Source: Cyanobium sp. CH-040 (GTDB lineage Bacteria; Cyanobacteriota; Cyanobacteriia; PCC-6307; Cyanobiaceae). From it: DNA of 64,000 nt. Of this stretch, positions 52,086-60,872 are shown piece after piece (positions within the stretch are counted from its first letter, which is position 1; every line of letters starts with the position of its first letter). The stretch covers positions 62,001 to 126,000 of the forward strand of contig NZ_JAGQCJ010000005.1 of assembly GCF_024346135.1 (NCBI RefSeq), written 5' to 3'. The notes below the pieces were generated by a model. It made no database searches. It saw only the letters and a list, made by a program, of their open reading frames with translations, and had not been told where the DNA came from. The translations under genes were made by a program, and so were the position numbers.

Positions 52086-53273
52086 TTGCTGCTCCTGGTT
52101 CTGCTCAAGCTGGCCCTGCTCGCCGCCCTGCTGTTCGGCCTGCTGCTGCTCTGGCTGGAGCTGCGCCACCGCCTGCGGCCGGCCTCACCGCTGCGGCTGG
52201 CCGCCTCGCCCTTCGCCGTCGAGCCCCTCAGCGGCGGCGGCCTGCAGGTGAGCGGCGAGATCACGATCAGCAACCCCCACCGGCGCATGGAGGTGTTCGT
52301 GCCTGAGCTGGAGCTGCGCCCCACCCTGCTGGGCCGCGGCGATCTGGCCGGCGTCAGCCTGCGCACCGGCGTCACCGCCCTTCATCCCGACGAGGAAGAG
52401 CGGCCCGACGGCTACTGGGCCGCCTACATCGTCAAGGGCCGCAAGGCCACCCGCGCCCGGCTCACGGTGGAGATCCGCGGCGAGCCCGGCGTCGATCTGC
52501 AGGCCCTGCTCGACACCCTCTGGCTCGAGGTGCTGTGGGTGAACTACGGGCCCTTCGGCCGCCTCCGGGCCCGCGACGGCATCCTCATCCCCCTGCGCCG
52601 GCCCGAGCCCCAGCAGCCCGCCACCGCCAGCTGGCGCGAGGGGGAGCGCTGCCGGGTGCTGCCGGTGCGCACCCATCTGCTCGGCACCCTCGACGACCCC
52701 GAACAGGTGCTGCGCCACTACGCCGGCGGTGTGCTGGAGCCCGGCGACGTGCTCACCATCGGCGAGACGCCCCTGGCGGTGATGCAGGGCCGCTACCACC
52801 ATCCCAAAACCGTGCGGCCCTCGGCCCTGGCCCGGCTGCTCTGCCGCGTGTTCCACCCCACCAGCTCCCTGGCCACCGCCTGCGGCATGCAGAGCCTGAT
52901 CGACCTGGTGGGCCCCGCCCGGGTGCTCTGCGCCTGGCTGGCCGGCACCGCCCTCAAGCTGGTGGGCTCCAAGGGCTGGTTCTACCGCCTGGCCGGCGAG
53001 CAGGCCCGCCTGATCGACGACGTGACCGGCACCACCCCGCCCTACGACCAGACGATCGTGCTCGGGCCCGACCGTCCCGAGGCCTTCTGCGAGGCGATGG
53101 CCCAGGCCCTCGGGGTGGGCGTGGCAGTGGTGGACGTCAACGACCTGGGGCGGGTGAAGGTGCTCGCGGCCAGCCGCGGCTGCGACGAGGAGCTGCTGCA
53201 GCGGGCCCTGCGGCCCAACCCCGCCGGCAACGCCAACGAGCGCACACCTCTGGTGCTGGTGCGGCCCGCCTGA
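52086..53273 (+). CDS. Membrane-anchored CofE-like (F420-0 gamma-glutamyl ligase fold) protein
   Basis: A 395-residue protein from a TTG at 52086 (no nearby ATG). It has one N-terminal membrane helix (LLLVLLKLALLAALLFGLLL), a beta-rich domain with GEITISNPHRRMEVFVPEL, and then a CofE-like domain: VLPVRTHLLGTLDDPEQVL, VLEPGDVLTIGETPLAVMQG and TGTTPPYDQTIVLGPDRPE. Cyanobacteria do not in general make F420 with CofE of this form, so the substrate is unknown. The region before it (52006-52085) is short and holds no other feature. Confidence 0.68.
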   Translation: MLLLVLLKLALLAALLFGLLLLWLELRHRLRPASPLRLAASPFAVEPLSGGGLQVSGEITISNPHRRMEVFVPELELRPTLLGRGDLAGVSLRTGVTALHPDEEERPDGYWAAYIVKGRKATRARLTVEIRGEPGVDLQALLDTLWLEVLWVNYGPFGRLRARDGILIPLRRPEPQQPATASWREGERCRVLPVRTHLLGTLDDPEQVLRHYAGGVLEPGDVLTIGETPLAVMQGRYHHPKTVRPSALARLLCRVFHPTSSLATACGMQSLIDLVGPARVLCAWLAGTALKLVGSKGWFYRLAGEQARLIDDVTGTTPPYDQTIVLGPDRPEAFCEAMAQALGVGVAVVDVNDLGRVKVLAASRGCDEELLQRALRPNPAGNANERTPLVLVRPA

Positions 53274-53331
53274 TCAGCGGCGTCCGGGCAGCGTCGGTAC
53301 AGTTGATGTGGCCCCTGCGGACTGCCCTGGG

Positions 53332-54465
53332 ATGACAGCGCAATCCCCACCGGCGCAATCCCCTTCAGCGCGATCCATCCCGGTGCAGGCCCCCCGTGAC
53401 GAAGCCGAGTCCGGGGCAGACGGGTCCGGCGGCGGCGGCCTGCTGATCGAGCCCCTGGCGGGCTGGCACCTGCCCCTGCTCACCGATCCGGCCTTCGTGC
53501 CCCTGCAGCCGCTGCTGCAGCGCACCACCCTGCTGCGACTGCCCGGGCAGGTGCTGCAGTGGCTGCCCATTCCGACCCCCAGCAGCTGCAGCCGCCAGGT
53601 GCTGATCGCCCGCCGGGGCGCCACGCCCCTGGGCCTGATCGTCACCCGCCCGGAAAACCGCAGCGGCAGCTGCTGGCGGGTGCAGCACCTGCGCCTGGCG
53701 CTGGAGAGCGGCAAGCGGGCACTGGCCGGCGAACTGCTGCGGGAGGCGATCCTGCGCGCCCACGGCGCCGGCAGCTGGATCGCCACCGCCTCCACCCTCG
53801 ACGGCGACCGCCTCGCCGCCTTGCGCGAGCAGGGATTCCAGCCCCTGCGCACCGAACGGCTCTGGCGCTGGCCTGGCCAGCTGCCGGAAGCGACCGGCGC
53901 GGGCGATGGCGCCGGAGCCGCCCCCGGCGACTGGACGCTGCGGCCGCTCAACCGCCGCACCGCCCGCAGCCTCTGGCAGCTGGAGCAGGCGGCCTGCCCC
54001 GGCCTGCTGCGCCAGCTGCTCGACCGCCACGTGGACGACCTGCTGGAGCGCAGCAACGGCCGCGGCTGGATGCTCATGGACCCCTGCCGCGACCAGGCCG
54101 TGGCGGCGGTGCGCTGGCTGGGCGAGCACGCCGGCGGCGGTCACGACCTCGAGCTCACGGTCCATCCCGGCTGGCGGCACCTGATCGGCACTCCCCTGAC
54201 CGCCCTGCTGGTCCAGGCCGCCCGCACCCTCGGCACCGAGAGCTCCCTGTGGCTGCGCAGCGACGTGAACGACAAGGCGCTGGAGCGCTGGCTGCGCGAG
54301 CTCCAGGCCGAACCCCGCGGCGAGCAGGTGCTGATGGCCCGCAGCGTCTGGCGCCGCCAGGAGCTGCAGGTGCCCGCCCAGGCGGCCGCCCGCCGTCTCC
54401 AGGAGGTGCTGCAGCAGCTGCAGCCCCGCCGCCGCCCGCTGCCCACCCCGGTGGTGCCCCGCTGA
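53332..54465 (+). CDS. GNAT-fold acetyltransferase-like protein
   Basis: A 377-residue protein with a low-complexity first 40 residues, then two GNAT-like halves: RVQHLRLALESGKRALAGEL resembling a degenerate acyl-CoA loop, and WTLRPLNRRTARSLWQLEQ with HDLELTVHPGWRHLIGTPLT in the second half. The acetyl-CoA motif is not canonical, and the activity is unconfirmed. It overlaps ruvX by the bases CTGA. ATG 53332 is the first plausible start. Confidence 0.6.
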   Translation: MTAQSPPAQSPSARSIPVQAPRDEAESGADGSGGGGLLIEPLAGWHLPLLTDPAFVPLQPLLQRTTLLRLPGQVLQWLPIPTPSSCSRQVLIARRGATPLGLIVTRPENRSGSCWRVQHLRLALESGKRALAGELLREAILRAHGAGSWIATASTLDGDRLAALREQGFQPLRTERLWRWPGQLPEATGAGDGAGAAPGDWTLRPLNRRTARSLWQLEQAACPGLLRQLLDRHVDDLLERSNGRGWMLMDPCRDQAVAAVRWLGEHAGGGHDLELTVHPGWRHLIGTPLTALLVQAARTLGTESSLWLRSDVNDKALERWLRELQAEPRGEQVLMARSVWRRQELQVPAQAAARRLQEVLQQLQPRRRPLPTPVVPR

Positions 54466-54944
54466 CGGCCGCCCCCCGGCCACGCTCGGCCCTGGCCCTC
54501 GATGTGGGCCGGCGACGCATCGGCCTGGCGGGCTGCGACCCCCTGGGGCTCACGGTCACGCCCCTGCCGGCCCTGGCCCGCGCCAGCTTCGACGCCGACC
54601 TGGAACGGCTGCAGGCCCTGATCCGCCAGCGGCGCGTGCAGGCCCTGGTGGTGGGACTGCCCCTCGACAGCGCCGGCCGGCCCGGCGAGCAGAGCCGCCA
54701 CTGCCGCCGCTACGGCGAGCGGCTGGCCCGGGCCACCGGCCTGCCCCTGGCCTGGGTGAACGAACACGCCAGCAGCTGGGCCGCCGCCGAGCGGCACGGA
54801 TTGCACGGTGATCGCAGCGGCAGGCTCGACAGCGCCGCAGCCGCCCTGCTCCTGGAGCAGTGGCTGCAGGAGGGTCCCGAACCGCTGCCGGTGGCGGCGG
54901 CCACACGCGATCCGGGCAGGCTGAGCGGCGTTGATCCATCCTGA
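54462..54944 (+). CDS. ruvX: YqgF/RuvX Holliday-junction resolvase-like protein
   Basis: RNase-H-like nuclease linked to rRNA 16S 5-prime processing and junction resolution. Motifs are the opening LALDVGRRRIGLAGCDPLG (Asp), VVGLPLDSAG, the acidic segment WVNEHASSWAAA, and LDSAAAALLLEQWL. No ATG, GTG or TTG exists in-frame near its N-terminus. A CTG at 54462 overlaps the preceding stop as CTGA, like the ATGA/GTGA overlaps used throughout this region, and is proposed as the start (160 residues). Confidence 0.82.
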   Translation: MTAAPRPRSALALDVGRRRIGLAGCDPLGLTVTPLPALARASFDADLERLQALIRQRRVQALVVGLPLDSAGRPGEQSRHCRRYGERLARATGLPLAWVNEHASSWAAAERHGLHGDRSGRLDSAAAALLLEQWLQEGPEPLPVAAATRDPGRLSGVDPS

Positions 54945-54962
54945 GGGCACAGCTCCACTCCT

Positions 54963-55532
54963 GTGAGCGCCGCGGAATCCTTCATGACTGGCTCGGGCGA
55001 ACTCCCCACCGACGTGCCGACTGTTCTGGTGAGCGACCAGAGGGGGCGCCAGCTGCTCTGCTTCCTGGAACAGCTGATCCCGCTCGACGGTCACGACTAC
55101 GTGCTGCTCACCCCGGTGGACACCCCCGTGTGCCTGTTCCGCCTGCGCGAGGGGGAGGAACCCGCGCCGATCGACACGATCGAGGCCACCGAGCCGATCC
55201 TCTCGGTGGCGGATGTGGTGCTGCAGGAACACGACCTCACCCTGGTGCGCTCGGCCGTGACCCTCACCGTGAGCGGCGAACTCGACGAGCCGGAACCCGA
55301 CGACCTTGACGACGAGGACGACGAGGAGGACGACGAGGAGGTGGAGACCTACGAGCTGCTGGTGAGCTTCCTGGTGGACGACCAGGAGTACGGCCTCTAC
55401 ATCCCGCTCGATCCCTACTTCGTGGTGGCCCGCATGGACGGGTCCGACGCGGTGCTGGTGGAAGGCGAGGAATTCGACCGCGTCCAGCCCCGCATCGAAG
55501 CGGAGCTGGGGGAGCGGGAGGGCCTGCAGTGA
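54963..55532 (+). CDS. DUF3727 protein
   Basis: A 189-residue cyanobacterial/plastid-type protein, starting GTG at 54963. Two related beta-rich halves (VLVSDQRGRQLLCFLEQLIP, and YELLVSFLVDDQEYGLYIPL) flank a very acidic linker (EPDDLDDEDDEEDDEEVE). The pattern fits DUF3727, often next to yqeG. No catalytic residues are apparent. It overlaps yqeG by four bases (GTGA), so they are likely cotranslated. Confidence 0.75.
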   Translation: MSAAESFMTGSGELPTDVPTVLVSDQRGRQLLCFLEQLIPLDGHDYVLLTPVDTPVCLFRLREGEEPAPIDTIEATEPILSVADVVLQEHDLTLVRSAVTLTVSGELDEPEPDDLDDEDDEEDDEEVETYELLVSFLVDDQEYGLYIPLDPYFVVARMDGSDAVLVEGEEFDRVQPRIEAELGEREGLQ

Positions 55533-56041
55533 GCCTGCGTCAGCTGCTGCAGCCCGACTGGCTGCTGGAGCGCACCCTGGCCGAGGTGCCGCTGCAGCAG
55601 CTGCTCGAGCGCGGCATCGCCGCCCTGGTGCTGGACGTGGACCGCACGCTGCTGCCCCGGCGCCAGGCCACGCTGCCGGAGAACTGCCGGCACTGGCTCG
55701 AGGAGGCGCGGCGGCAGCTGCCCATCCACCTGCTCAGCAACAATCCCTCCCGCCAGCGCATCAGCGCCGTGGCGGCGGAGATCGGCGTGCCCTTCACCAC
55801 CTCCGCCGGCAAGCCCCGCCGCGCCGCCCTGCGCCGGGTGCTGCAGCAGTTCCAGCTGCCCCACCGCCAGGTGGCGCTGATCGGCGACCGCCTGTTCACC
55901 GACGTGATCGCCGGCAACCGGCTGGGGCTCTACACCGTGCTGGTGAAGCCCATCGATCCCCTGGGCCAGCCCTGCCAGCGCGACCGGCTGCAGAAGCTGG
56001 AACTGCACCTGGCGAAATGGCTGGGTACCACGCTGGGATGA
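55529..56041 (+). CDS. yqeG: YqeG-family HAD phosphatase
   Basis: A 170-residue HAD IIIA phosphatase. Motif I is VLDVDRTLLPRR, with LSNNPSRQRI, the Lys of AGKPRRAALRRVL, and motif III IGDRLFTDVIAGNRLGL. Plant and cyanobacterial relatives include phosphatidylglycerophosphate phosphatases, so it could act after the PgsA-like enzyme at 24.6 kb. This link is inferred. It overlaps proB by four bases. Confidence 0.87.
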   Translation: MSLRQLLQPDWLLERTLAEVPLQQLLERGIAALVLDVDRTLLPRRQATLPENCRHWLEEARRQLPIHLLSNNPSRQRISAVAAEIGVPFTTSAGKPRRAALRRVLQQFQLPHRQVALIGDRLFTDVIAGNRLGLYTVLVKPIDPLGQPCQRDRLQKLELHLAKWLGTTLG

Positions 56042-57129
56042 GGGCCGGGATGGACGGGGAGAACGGGATGCGCCGGGTGGTGAAGGTGGGCACCAGCCTG
56101 CTGCGCGGCTCCGGCGAGCGGCCCACCGCCGCCGTGATCGCCGATCTGGCCGCCAGCCTCAACCGCGCCCGGCGCCGCGGCGATGCCATCGCCCTGGTCA
56201 CCAGTGGCGCCGTGGGCCTCGGCTGCGCCGTGCTGGCGATGGAGAAGCGGCCCGGCGAGGTGGCCGCCCTCCAGGCGGCCGCCGCCGTGGGCCAGGGCCA
56301 TCTGATGGCCCTCTACCAGGACGCCTTCGCGGTGCGCGGGCTGACGGCGGCCCAGGTGCTGCTCACCCGCGGCGACCTGGCCTCCCGGCGCCGCTACCAG
56401 AACGCCTGCCGCACCCTCGAACAGCTGCTCGCCTGGGGCGTAGTGCCGGTGGTGAACGAGAACGACACCCTGGCCACCGACGAGCTGCGCTTCGGCGACA
56501 ACGACACCCTTTCGGCCCTGGTGGCGGTGGCCGTGCAGGCCGACGAACTGATCCTGCTCACCGATGTGGACCGGCTCTACTCCGGCGATCCCCGCAGCGA
56601 CGCCTCGGCCGAACCGATCGAGGAGGTGCGCGACCTGGCCGAACTGGAGCGGCTGGCCCATGTGGCCGGCGGCGGCGGCCGCTGGGGCACCGGCGGCATG
56701 ACCACCAAGCTGGCGGCGGCGCGCATCGCCACCTCCAGCGGCATCCGCGTGCACCTGGCCGACGGCCGCGATCCGGCGGTGCTCGACGCCCTGCTGGCCG
56801 GACAGCGCGTGGGCACCGTGTTCCAGCCCTCCGCCGAGCCCCTGCCCGACCGCAAGCGCTGGCTGGCCCATGCCCTGGTGCCCAAGGGAGCGCTGCGGCT
56901 CGACGCCGGCGCCGAGCGGGCGCTGGTGGCCCGGGGCGCCTCCCTGCTGGCCGTGGGCGTGACGGCGGTGGAGGGCGACTTCACCGCCCGCGAGGCGGTG
57001 CGCCTGCTGGGCCCCGACGGCCGGGAACTGGGCCGGGGGCTGGCCAGCCTGGACAGCGCCGAACTGCGGCGGCTGATGGGCCGGGCCGGGGTGGAGGTGG
57101 TGCACCGCGACCGCCTCGCCCTGCTCTAG
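56038..57129 (+). CDS. proB: Glutamate 5-kinase with PUA domain
   Basis: First step of proline synthesis. A 363-residue amino-acid kinase fold (RRVVKVGTSLLRGSGE, ALVTSGAVGLG, NENDTLATDELRFGDNDTLS, GTGGMTTKLAAARIA) with a C-terminal PUA domain (about 280-363, GALRLDAGAERALVARGASL). The ATG at 56038 overlaps the yqeG stop by four bases. Feedback inhibition by proline is expected from the family, not visible in sequence. Confidence 0.95.
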   Translation: MRAGMDGENGMRRVVKVGTSLLRGSGERPTAAVIADLAASLNRARRRGDAIALVTSGAVGLGCAVLAMEKRPGEVAALQAAAAVGQGHLMALYQDAFAVRGLTAAQVLLTRGDLASRRRYQNACRTLEQLLAWGVVPVVNENDTLATDELRFGDNDTLSALVAVAVQADELILLTDVDRLYSGDPRSDASAEPIEEVRDLAELERLAHVAGGGGRWGTGGMTTKLAAARIATSSGIRVHLADGRDPAVLDALLAGQRVGTVFQPSAEPLPDRKRWLAHALVPKGALRLDAGAERALVARGASLLAVGVTAVEGDFTAREAVRLLGPDGRELGRGLASLDSAELRRLMGRAGVEVVHRDRLALL

Positions 57130-57168
57130 GGCCCTGCCTACGATCCGCCCAGCCGAAAGCCTGCGGGG

Positions 57169-58272
57169 ATGCGCTTCAGCCAGTTGCTCGGCCATCTCAG
57201 CGAGCTGCGCTCCACCAGCGGCCTGCGCTCCGCTGCCGAAGCCAGAGCCGAAACCGGCCGCGATCTGGCCGCCGACCCGGAGCTGAGCGGCTGCGGCGCC
57301 CTGGCCGAGGCCGAAGCCGGCCAGCTCAGCTTCCTCGAGGCCGGCAGCCCCCTGGCTGCAGCCCTGGCCAGCACCGCCGCCAGCGCCGTGCTGCTGCCCG
57401 CGAGCGACGCCGAGGGGCTGGGCCCGCAGCTCAGCGCGCGGGGCATCGCCTGGGTGGCCCTGGCCGATCCACGCCTGGGATTCGCCGAGGCCCTGGAGGC
57501 ACTGCACCCCCGGCCCCTGCCGCCCCCGGGCATCCACGCCAGCGCCGTGGTCGATCCCTCGGCCGTGGTGGGGGTGGGCAGCCACGTGGGCGCCCAAGTG
57601 TGCATCGGCGAGCGGGTGCGCATCGGCACGGGCTGCGTCCTCCACCCCCACGTGGTGCTCTACGCCGACGTGGAGCTGGGCGACGGCTGCGAACTCCACG
57701 CCGGTGCCGTGGTGCACCCCGGCAGCCGCCTGGGACGGGGCTGCGTGATCCAGGCCAATGCCGTGATCGGCGGCGAGGGCTTCGGCTTCGTGCCCACCGC
57801 CGCCGGCTGGCGCAAGATGCCCCAGACCGGCCGCGTGGTGCTGGAAGACGGCGTGGAGGTGGGCTCGGGCAGCACCATCGACCGCCCGGCGGTGGGTGAG
57901 ACGCGCATCGGCGCCGGCACCAAGATCGACAACCTGGTGCACATCGGCCATGGCGTCAGCACCGGCCGCGGCTGCGCCCTGGCGGCCCAGGTGGGCATCG
58001 CCGGCGGCGCCCGCCTCGGCAACGGCGTGATCCTGGCCGGCCAGGTGGGCCTGGCCAACCGGGCGGTGATGGGCGACCGGGCGATCGCCAGCTCCAAGTC
58101 AGGGGTACACGGCGAGGTGGCCGCCGGCGAGGTGGTGAGCGGCTACCCGGCGATTCCCAACCGCCTCTGGCTGCGCTGCTCGGCGGCGTTCAACCGGCTG
58201 CCCGAGCTCGCACGGACCCTCCGCCAGCTGGAGAAGGGCACAGGCCGGGGGAGCGGCCACCCAGAGCCCTAG
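57169..58272 (+). CDS. lpxD: UDP-3-O-acylglucosamine N-acyltransferase
   Basis: Third step of lipid A synthesis in the cytosol. The 367-residue protein has an N-terminal uridine-binding domain (1-110), the hexapeptide-repeat left-handed helix beginning near residue 115 ([15 protein letters not shown]), and the catalytic-His segment [21 protein letters not shown] short C-terminal helix ends it. Lipid A genes are usually dispersed in cyanobacteria, as here. Confidence 0.93.
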   Translation: MRFSQLLGHLSELRSTSGLRSAAEARAETGRDLAADPELSGCGALAEAEAGQLSFLEAGSPLAAALASTAASAVLLPASDAEGLGPQLSARGIAWVALADPRLGFAEALEALHPRPLPPPGIHASAVVDPSAVVGVGSHVGAQVCIGERVRIGTGCVLHPHVVLYADVELGDGCELHAGAVVHPGSRLGRGCVIQANAVIGGEGFGFVPTAAGWRKMPQTGRVVLEDGVEVGSGSTIDRPAVGETRIGAGTKIDNLVHIGHGVSTGRGCALAAQVGIAGGARLGNGVILAGQVGLANRAVMGDRAIASSKSGVHGEVAAGEVVSGYPAIPNRLWLRCSAAFNRLPELARTLRQLEKGTGRGSGHPEP

Positions 58273-58310
58273 CCTCCGCGGCTGGCCCACCCGCTCCCCA
58301 CGCCGGCACC

Positions 58311-59411
58311 ATGACCACGACCCACCGCATCACCCTGCTCGCGGGCGACGGCATCGGCCCGGAGATCACGGCGGTGGCCCGGCTGCTGCTGGAGGCGGTG
58401 GGCCGGCGGCATGGCTTCAGCCTCAGCTTCAACGAACAGCCGATCGGCGGCGCCGCCATCGACGCCACCGGCGAACCGCTGCCCGCCAGCACCCTGGAGG
58501 CCTGTCGGCAGGCGGATGCAGTGCTGATGGGCTCGATCGGCGCACCCCGCTATGACACCCTGCCCCGCGACAAGCGGCCGGAAACCGGCCTGCTGGGTCT
58601 GAGGCGGGGGATGGGGCTGTTCGCCAACCTGCGGCCGGTGGCGATCAGCCCCTCCCTGATCGACGCCTCCACCCTCAGGCGGGAGGTGATCGAGGGGGTG
58701 GACCTGATGGTGGTGCGCGAGCTCACCGGCGGCATCTACTTCGGCACCCCCAAGGGACGCGTGGACGCCGAGGACGGAGTGCGGGCCTTCAACACCATGG
58801 CCTACAGCGATCACGAGATCGACCGCATCGCCCGCGTGGCCTTCGAGCTGGCCCGCCAGCGCCGGGGCCGGCTCTGCAGCGTGGACAAGGCCAACGTGCT
58901 CGACGTGAGCCAGCTCTGGCGCGAGCGCGTCGAGGCGATCCACCTCACCTCCTTCAGCGAGATTTCGCTGAGCCACATGTACGTGGACAACGCCGCCATG
59001 CAGCTGGTGCGCGATCCGCGCCAGTTCGACGTGCTGCTCACCGGCAACCTCTTCGGGGACATCCTCAGCGACGAGGCGGCCATGCTCAGCGGCTCGATCG
59101 GCATGCTGCCCTCGGCCTCCCTCGGCGAGAGCGGCCCGGGCCTGTTCGAGCCGATCCACGGTTCCGCCCCGGACATCGCCGGCCAGGACAAGGCCAATCC
59201 CCTGGCCACGGTGCTCAGCGCCGCCATGCTGCTGCGCATCGGCCTGAAGGAGGAGGAGGCGGCGGCTGATCTGGAGCAGGCCGTGGAGCAGGTGCTGGCG
59301 GCGGGCTACCGCACCGCCGACCTGATGGCCCCGGGCTGCAGACCGCTGGGCTGCATGGCCATGGGCGATCAGCTGCTGGCGGCCGTGGAGAACAGCCCGT
59401 CTGCGGGCTGA
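58311..59411 (+). CDS. leuB: 3-Isopropylmalate dehydrogenase
   Basis: Third committed step of leucine synthesis, NAD-dependent. The 366-residue protein has [20 protein letters not shown], the catalytic [12 protein letters not shown], the metal segment [20 protein letters not shown], and the NAD adenosine-loop [18 protein letters not shown]. Isocitrate dehydrogenase and tartrate dehydrogenase are excluded by length and motif wording. It stands between lpxD and prk with separate spacings. Confidence 0.95.
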   Translation: MTTTHRITLLAGDGIGPEITAVARLLLEAVGRRHGFSLSFNEQPIGGAAIDATGEPLPASTLEACRQADAVLMGSIGAPRYDTLPRDKRPETGLLGLRRGMGLFANLRPVAISPSLIDASTLRREVIEGVDLMVVRELTGGIYFGTPKGRVDAEDGVRAFNTMAYSDHEIDRIARVAFELARQRRGRLCSVDKANVLDVSQLWRERVEAIHLTSFSEISLSHMYVDNAAMQLVRDPRQFDVLLTGNLFGDILSDEAAMLSGSIGMLPSASLGESGPGLFEPIHGSAPDIAGQDKANPLATVLSAAMLLRIGLKEEEAAADLEQAVEQVLAAGYRTADLMAPGCRPLGCMAMGDQLLAAVENSPSAG

Positions 59412-59483
59412 CGCCGGAGGCCCGCCCGCGGGTTCGGACCGGCGACCTGCCAAACTCGCCCACGTCTCCCGTTCTCCCGCGCC

Positions 59484-60386
59484 ATGTCGAAGCGTCACCC
59501 GGTTGTGGCTGTCACCGGTTCCTCCGGCGCCGGAACCACCACCGTGAAGCGGGCCTTCGAGTACATCTTCAGCCGCGAAGGCATCACCCCGGCGGTGGTG
59601 GAGGGCGACAGCTACCACCGCTACGAGCGCGGCCCCATGAAGGAGGCCATGGCGGCGGCGATCGCCCGGGGCGAGAACTTCTCCCACTTCGGCCCGGAGG
59701 CGAACGTGTTCGAGAAGCTGGAGGAGCTGTTCCGCACCTACGGCGAAACCGGCAGCGGCGAGAAGCGCTACTACCTGCACTCCCCGGAGGAGGCGGCGGA
59801 GCACAACGGCCGCCTGGGCACCAGCCTCGAACCCGGCCAGTTCACCCCCTGGGAGCCGATCCCCTCCGGCACCGACCTGCTCTTCTACGAAGGTCTGCAC
59901 GGCGGCGTGGTTGGTGACGGCTACGACGTGGCCTCCCTGGTGGACCTGCTGGTGGGCGTGGTGCCGATCACCAACCTGGAGTGGATCCAGAAGATCGCCC
60001 GCGACAATGCCGAGCGCGGCTACTCGGCCGAGGCGATCGTGGACACGATCCTGCGGCGCATGCCCGACTACATCAACCACATCTGCCCCCAGTTCAGCCG
60101 CACGGACATCAACTTCCAGCGGGTGCCCACGGTGGACACCTCCAACCCCTTCAAGATCCGCAGCATCCCCACCGCGGACGAGTCGTTCGTGATCATCCAC
60201 TTCCGCAAGGGGGCCCGCGAGAAGTGGGGGATCGACTTCCCCTACCTACTCGACATGATTCACGACTCCTTCATGTCCAGCCCCACCTCGATCGTGGTGA
60301 ACGGCGGCAAGATGAGCTTCGCCATGGAGCTGATCCTCACCCCGGTGATTCACCGTCTGATCGAGGAGAAGAACAAGCTGGCCTGA
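59484..60386 (+). CDS. prk: Phosphoribulokinase, class I (proteobacterial) type
   Basis: Phosphorylates ribulose-5-phosphate for the Calvin cycle. The 300-residue protein has P-loop VTGSSGAGTTTVKRAFEYIF, VVEGDSYHRYERGPMKEA, LLFYEGLHGGV and DYINHICPQFS. These are class I features. Class II (plant/beta-cyanobacterial) enzymes have a different P-loop and the CP12-sensitive cysteine pair. Cysteine regulation is therefore not expected. Two hairpins follow the gene. Confidence 0.93.
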   Translation: MSKRHPVVAVTGSSGAGTTTVKRAFEYIFSREGITPAVVEGDSYHRYERGPMKEAMAAAIARGENFSHFGPEANVFEKLEELFRTYGETGSGEKRYYLHSPEEAAEHNGRLGTSLEPGQFTPWEPIPSGTDLLFYEGLHGGVVGDGYDVASLVDLLVGVVPITNLEWIQKIARDNAERGYSAEAIVDTILRRMPDYINHICPQFSRTDINFQRVPTVDTSNPFKIRSIPTADESFVIIHFRKGAREKWGIDFPYLLDMIHDSFMSSPTSIVVNGGKMSFAMELILTPVIHRLIEEKNKLA

Positions 60387-60392
60387 GAAACC

Positions 60393-60440
60393 GGGCTGAG
60401 AAAGCCCAGGGGCGGCGGTCACCCTGCGATGCCGCCCTTA
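60393..60440 (+). terminator. Double hairpin after prk
   Basis: GGGCT-GAGAA-AGCCC at 60393-60407 is followed by GGGCGGC (60410-60416) pairing with GCCGCCC (60431-60437) and then TTAATCT. A rho-independent-like end of the prk transcript is inferred. The T-run is weak. Confidence 0.5.
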
Positions 60441-60554
60441 ATCTGGGCAGTGAACCGGAGTCGGTGAGCCATCACCAACGTCCCTTCCCAGAACCCGTCT
60501 GCTGCATCGCAGCCAGCTGCATCTCAGCGAGCTGCATCCAAACCACCTGCACCG

Positions 60555-60848
60555 ATGCCGTCGTTTCCGATCTCGGGAGCGACCACGTCCGCCGCTCCCG
60601 CCCTGCGTCTGGATCGCATCAACAGTCAGCAGGTGTTTCAGCAGGCCAGGCTGGTGATCTACCGCTATCAGGAAGTCTGTCCCGGAGGTCCGGAACCCTG
60701 CGGGGTGGTGCTGCAGGGGGCGCGGGGACGGGTGGTGTTCGACCAGCCGGTGCTGCTGCCCGACGAGCAGTTCGTGCCGCTCGACCTGCTGCAGGGGCGT
60801 GCCTCCCCCCGCGCCGGTGCGCGCATCCGCATGCCCCGCAGCCGTTGA
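60555..60848 (+). CDS. Conserved-looking small hypothetical protein upstream of pilD
   Basis: A 97-residue soluble protein with a core RINSQQVFQQARLVIYRYQE, EPCGVVLQGARGRVVFDQPV and PDEQFVPLDLLQGR. A one-domain beta-rich fold seems likely. No family was recognised. It ends 25 bases before the prepilin peptidase start. The 168-base gap after prk holds the terminator hairpins and a low-complexity repeat of GCTGCATC-type words. Confidence 0.6.
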   Translation: MPSFPISGATTSAAPALRLDRINSQQVFQQARLVIYRYQEVCPGGPEPCGVVLQGARGRVVFDQPVLLPDEQFVPLDLLQGRASPRAGARIRMPRSR

Positions 60849-60872
60849 CCGTCCTCCCGTGACCGTCCTCCC

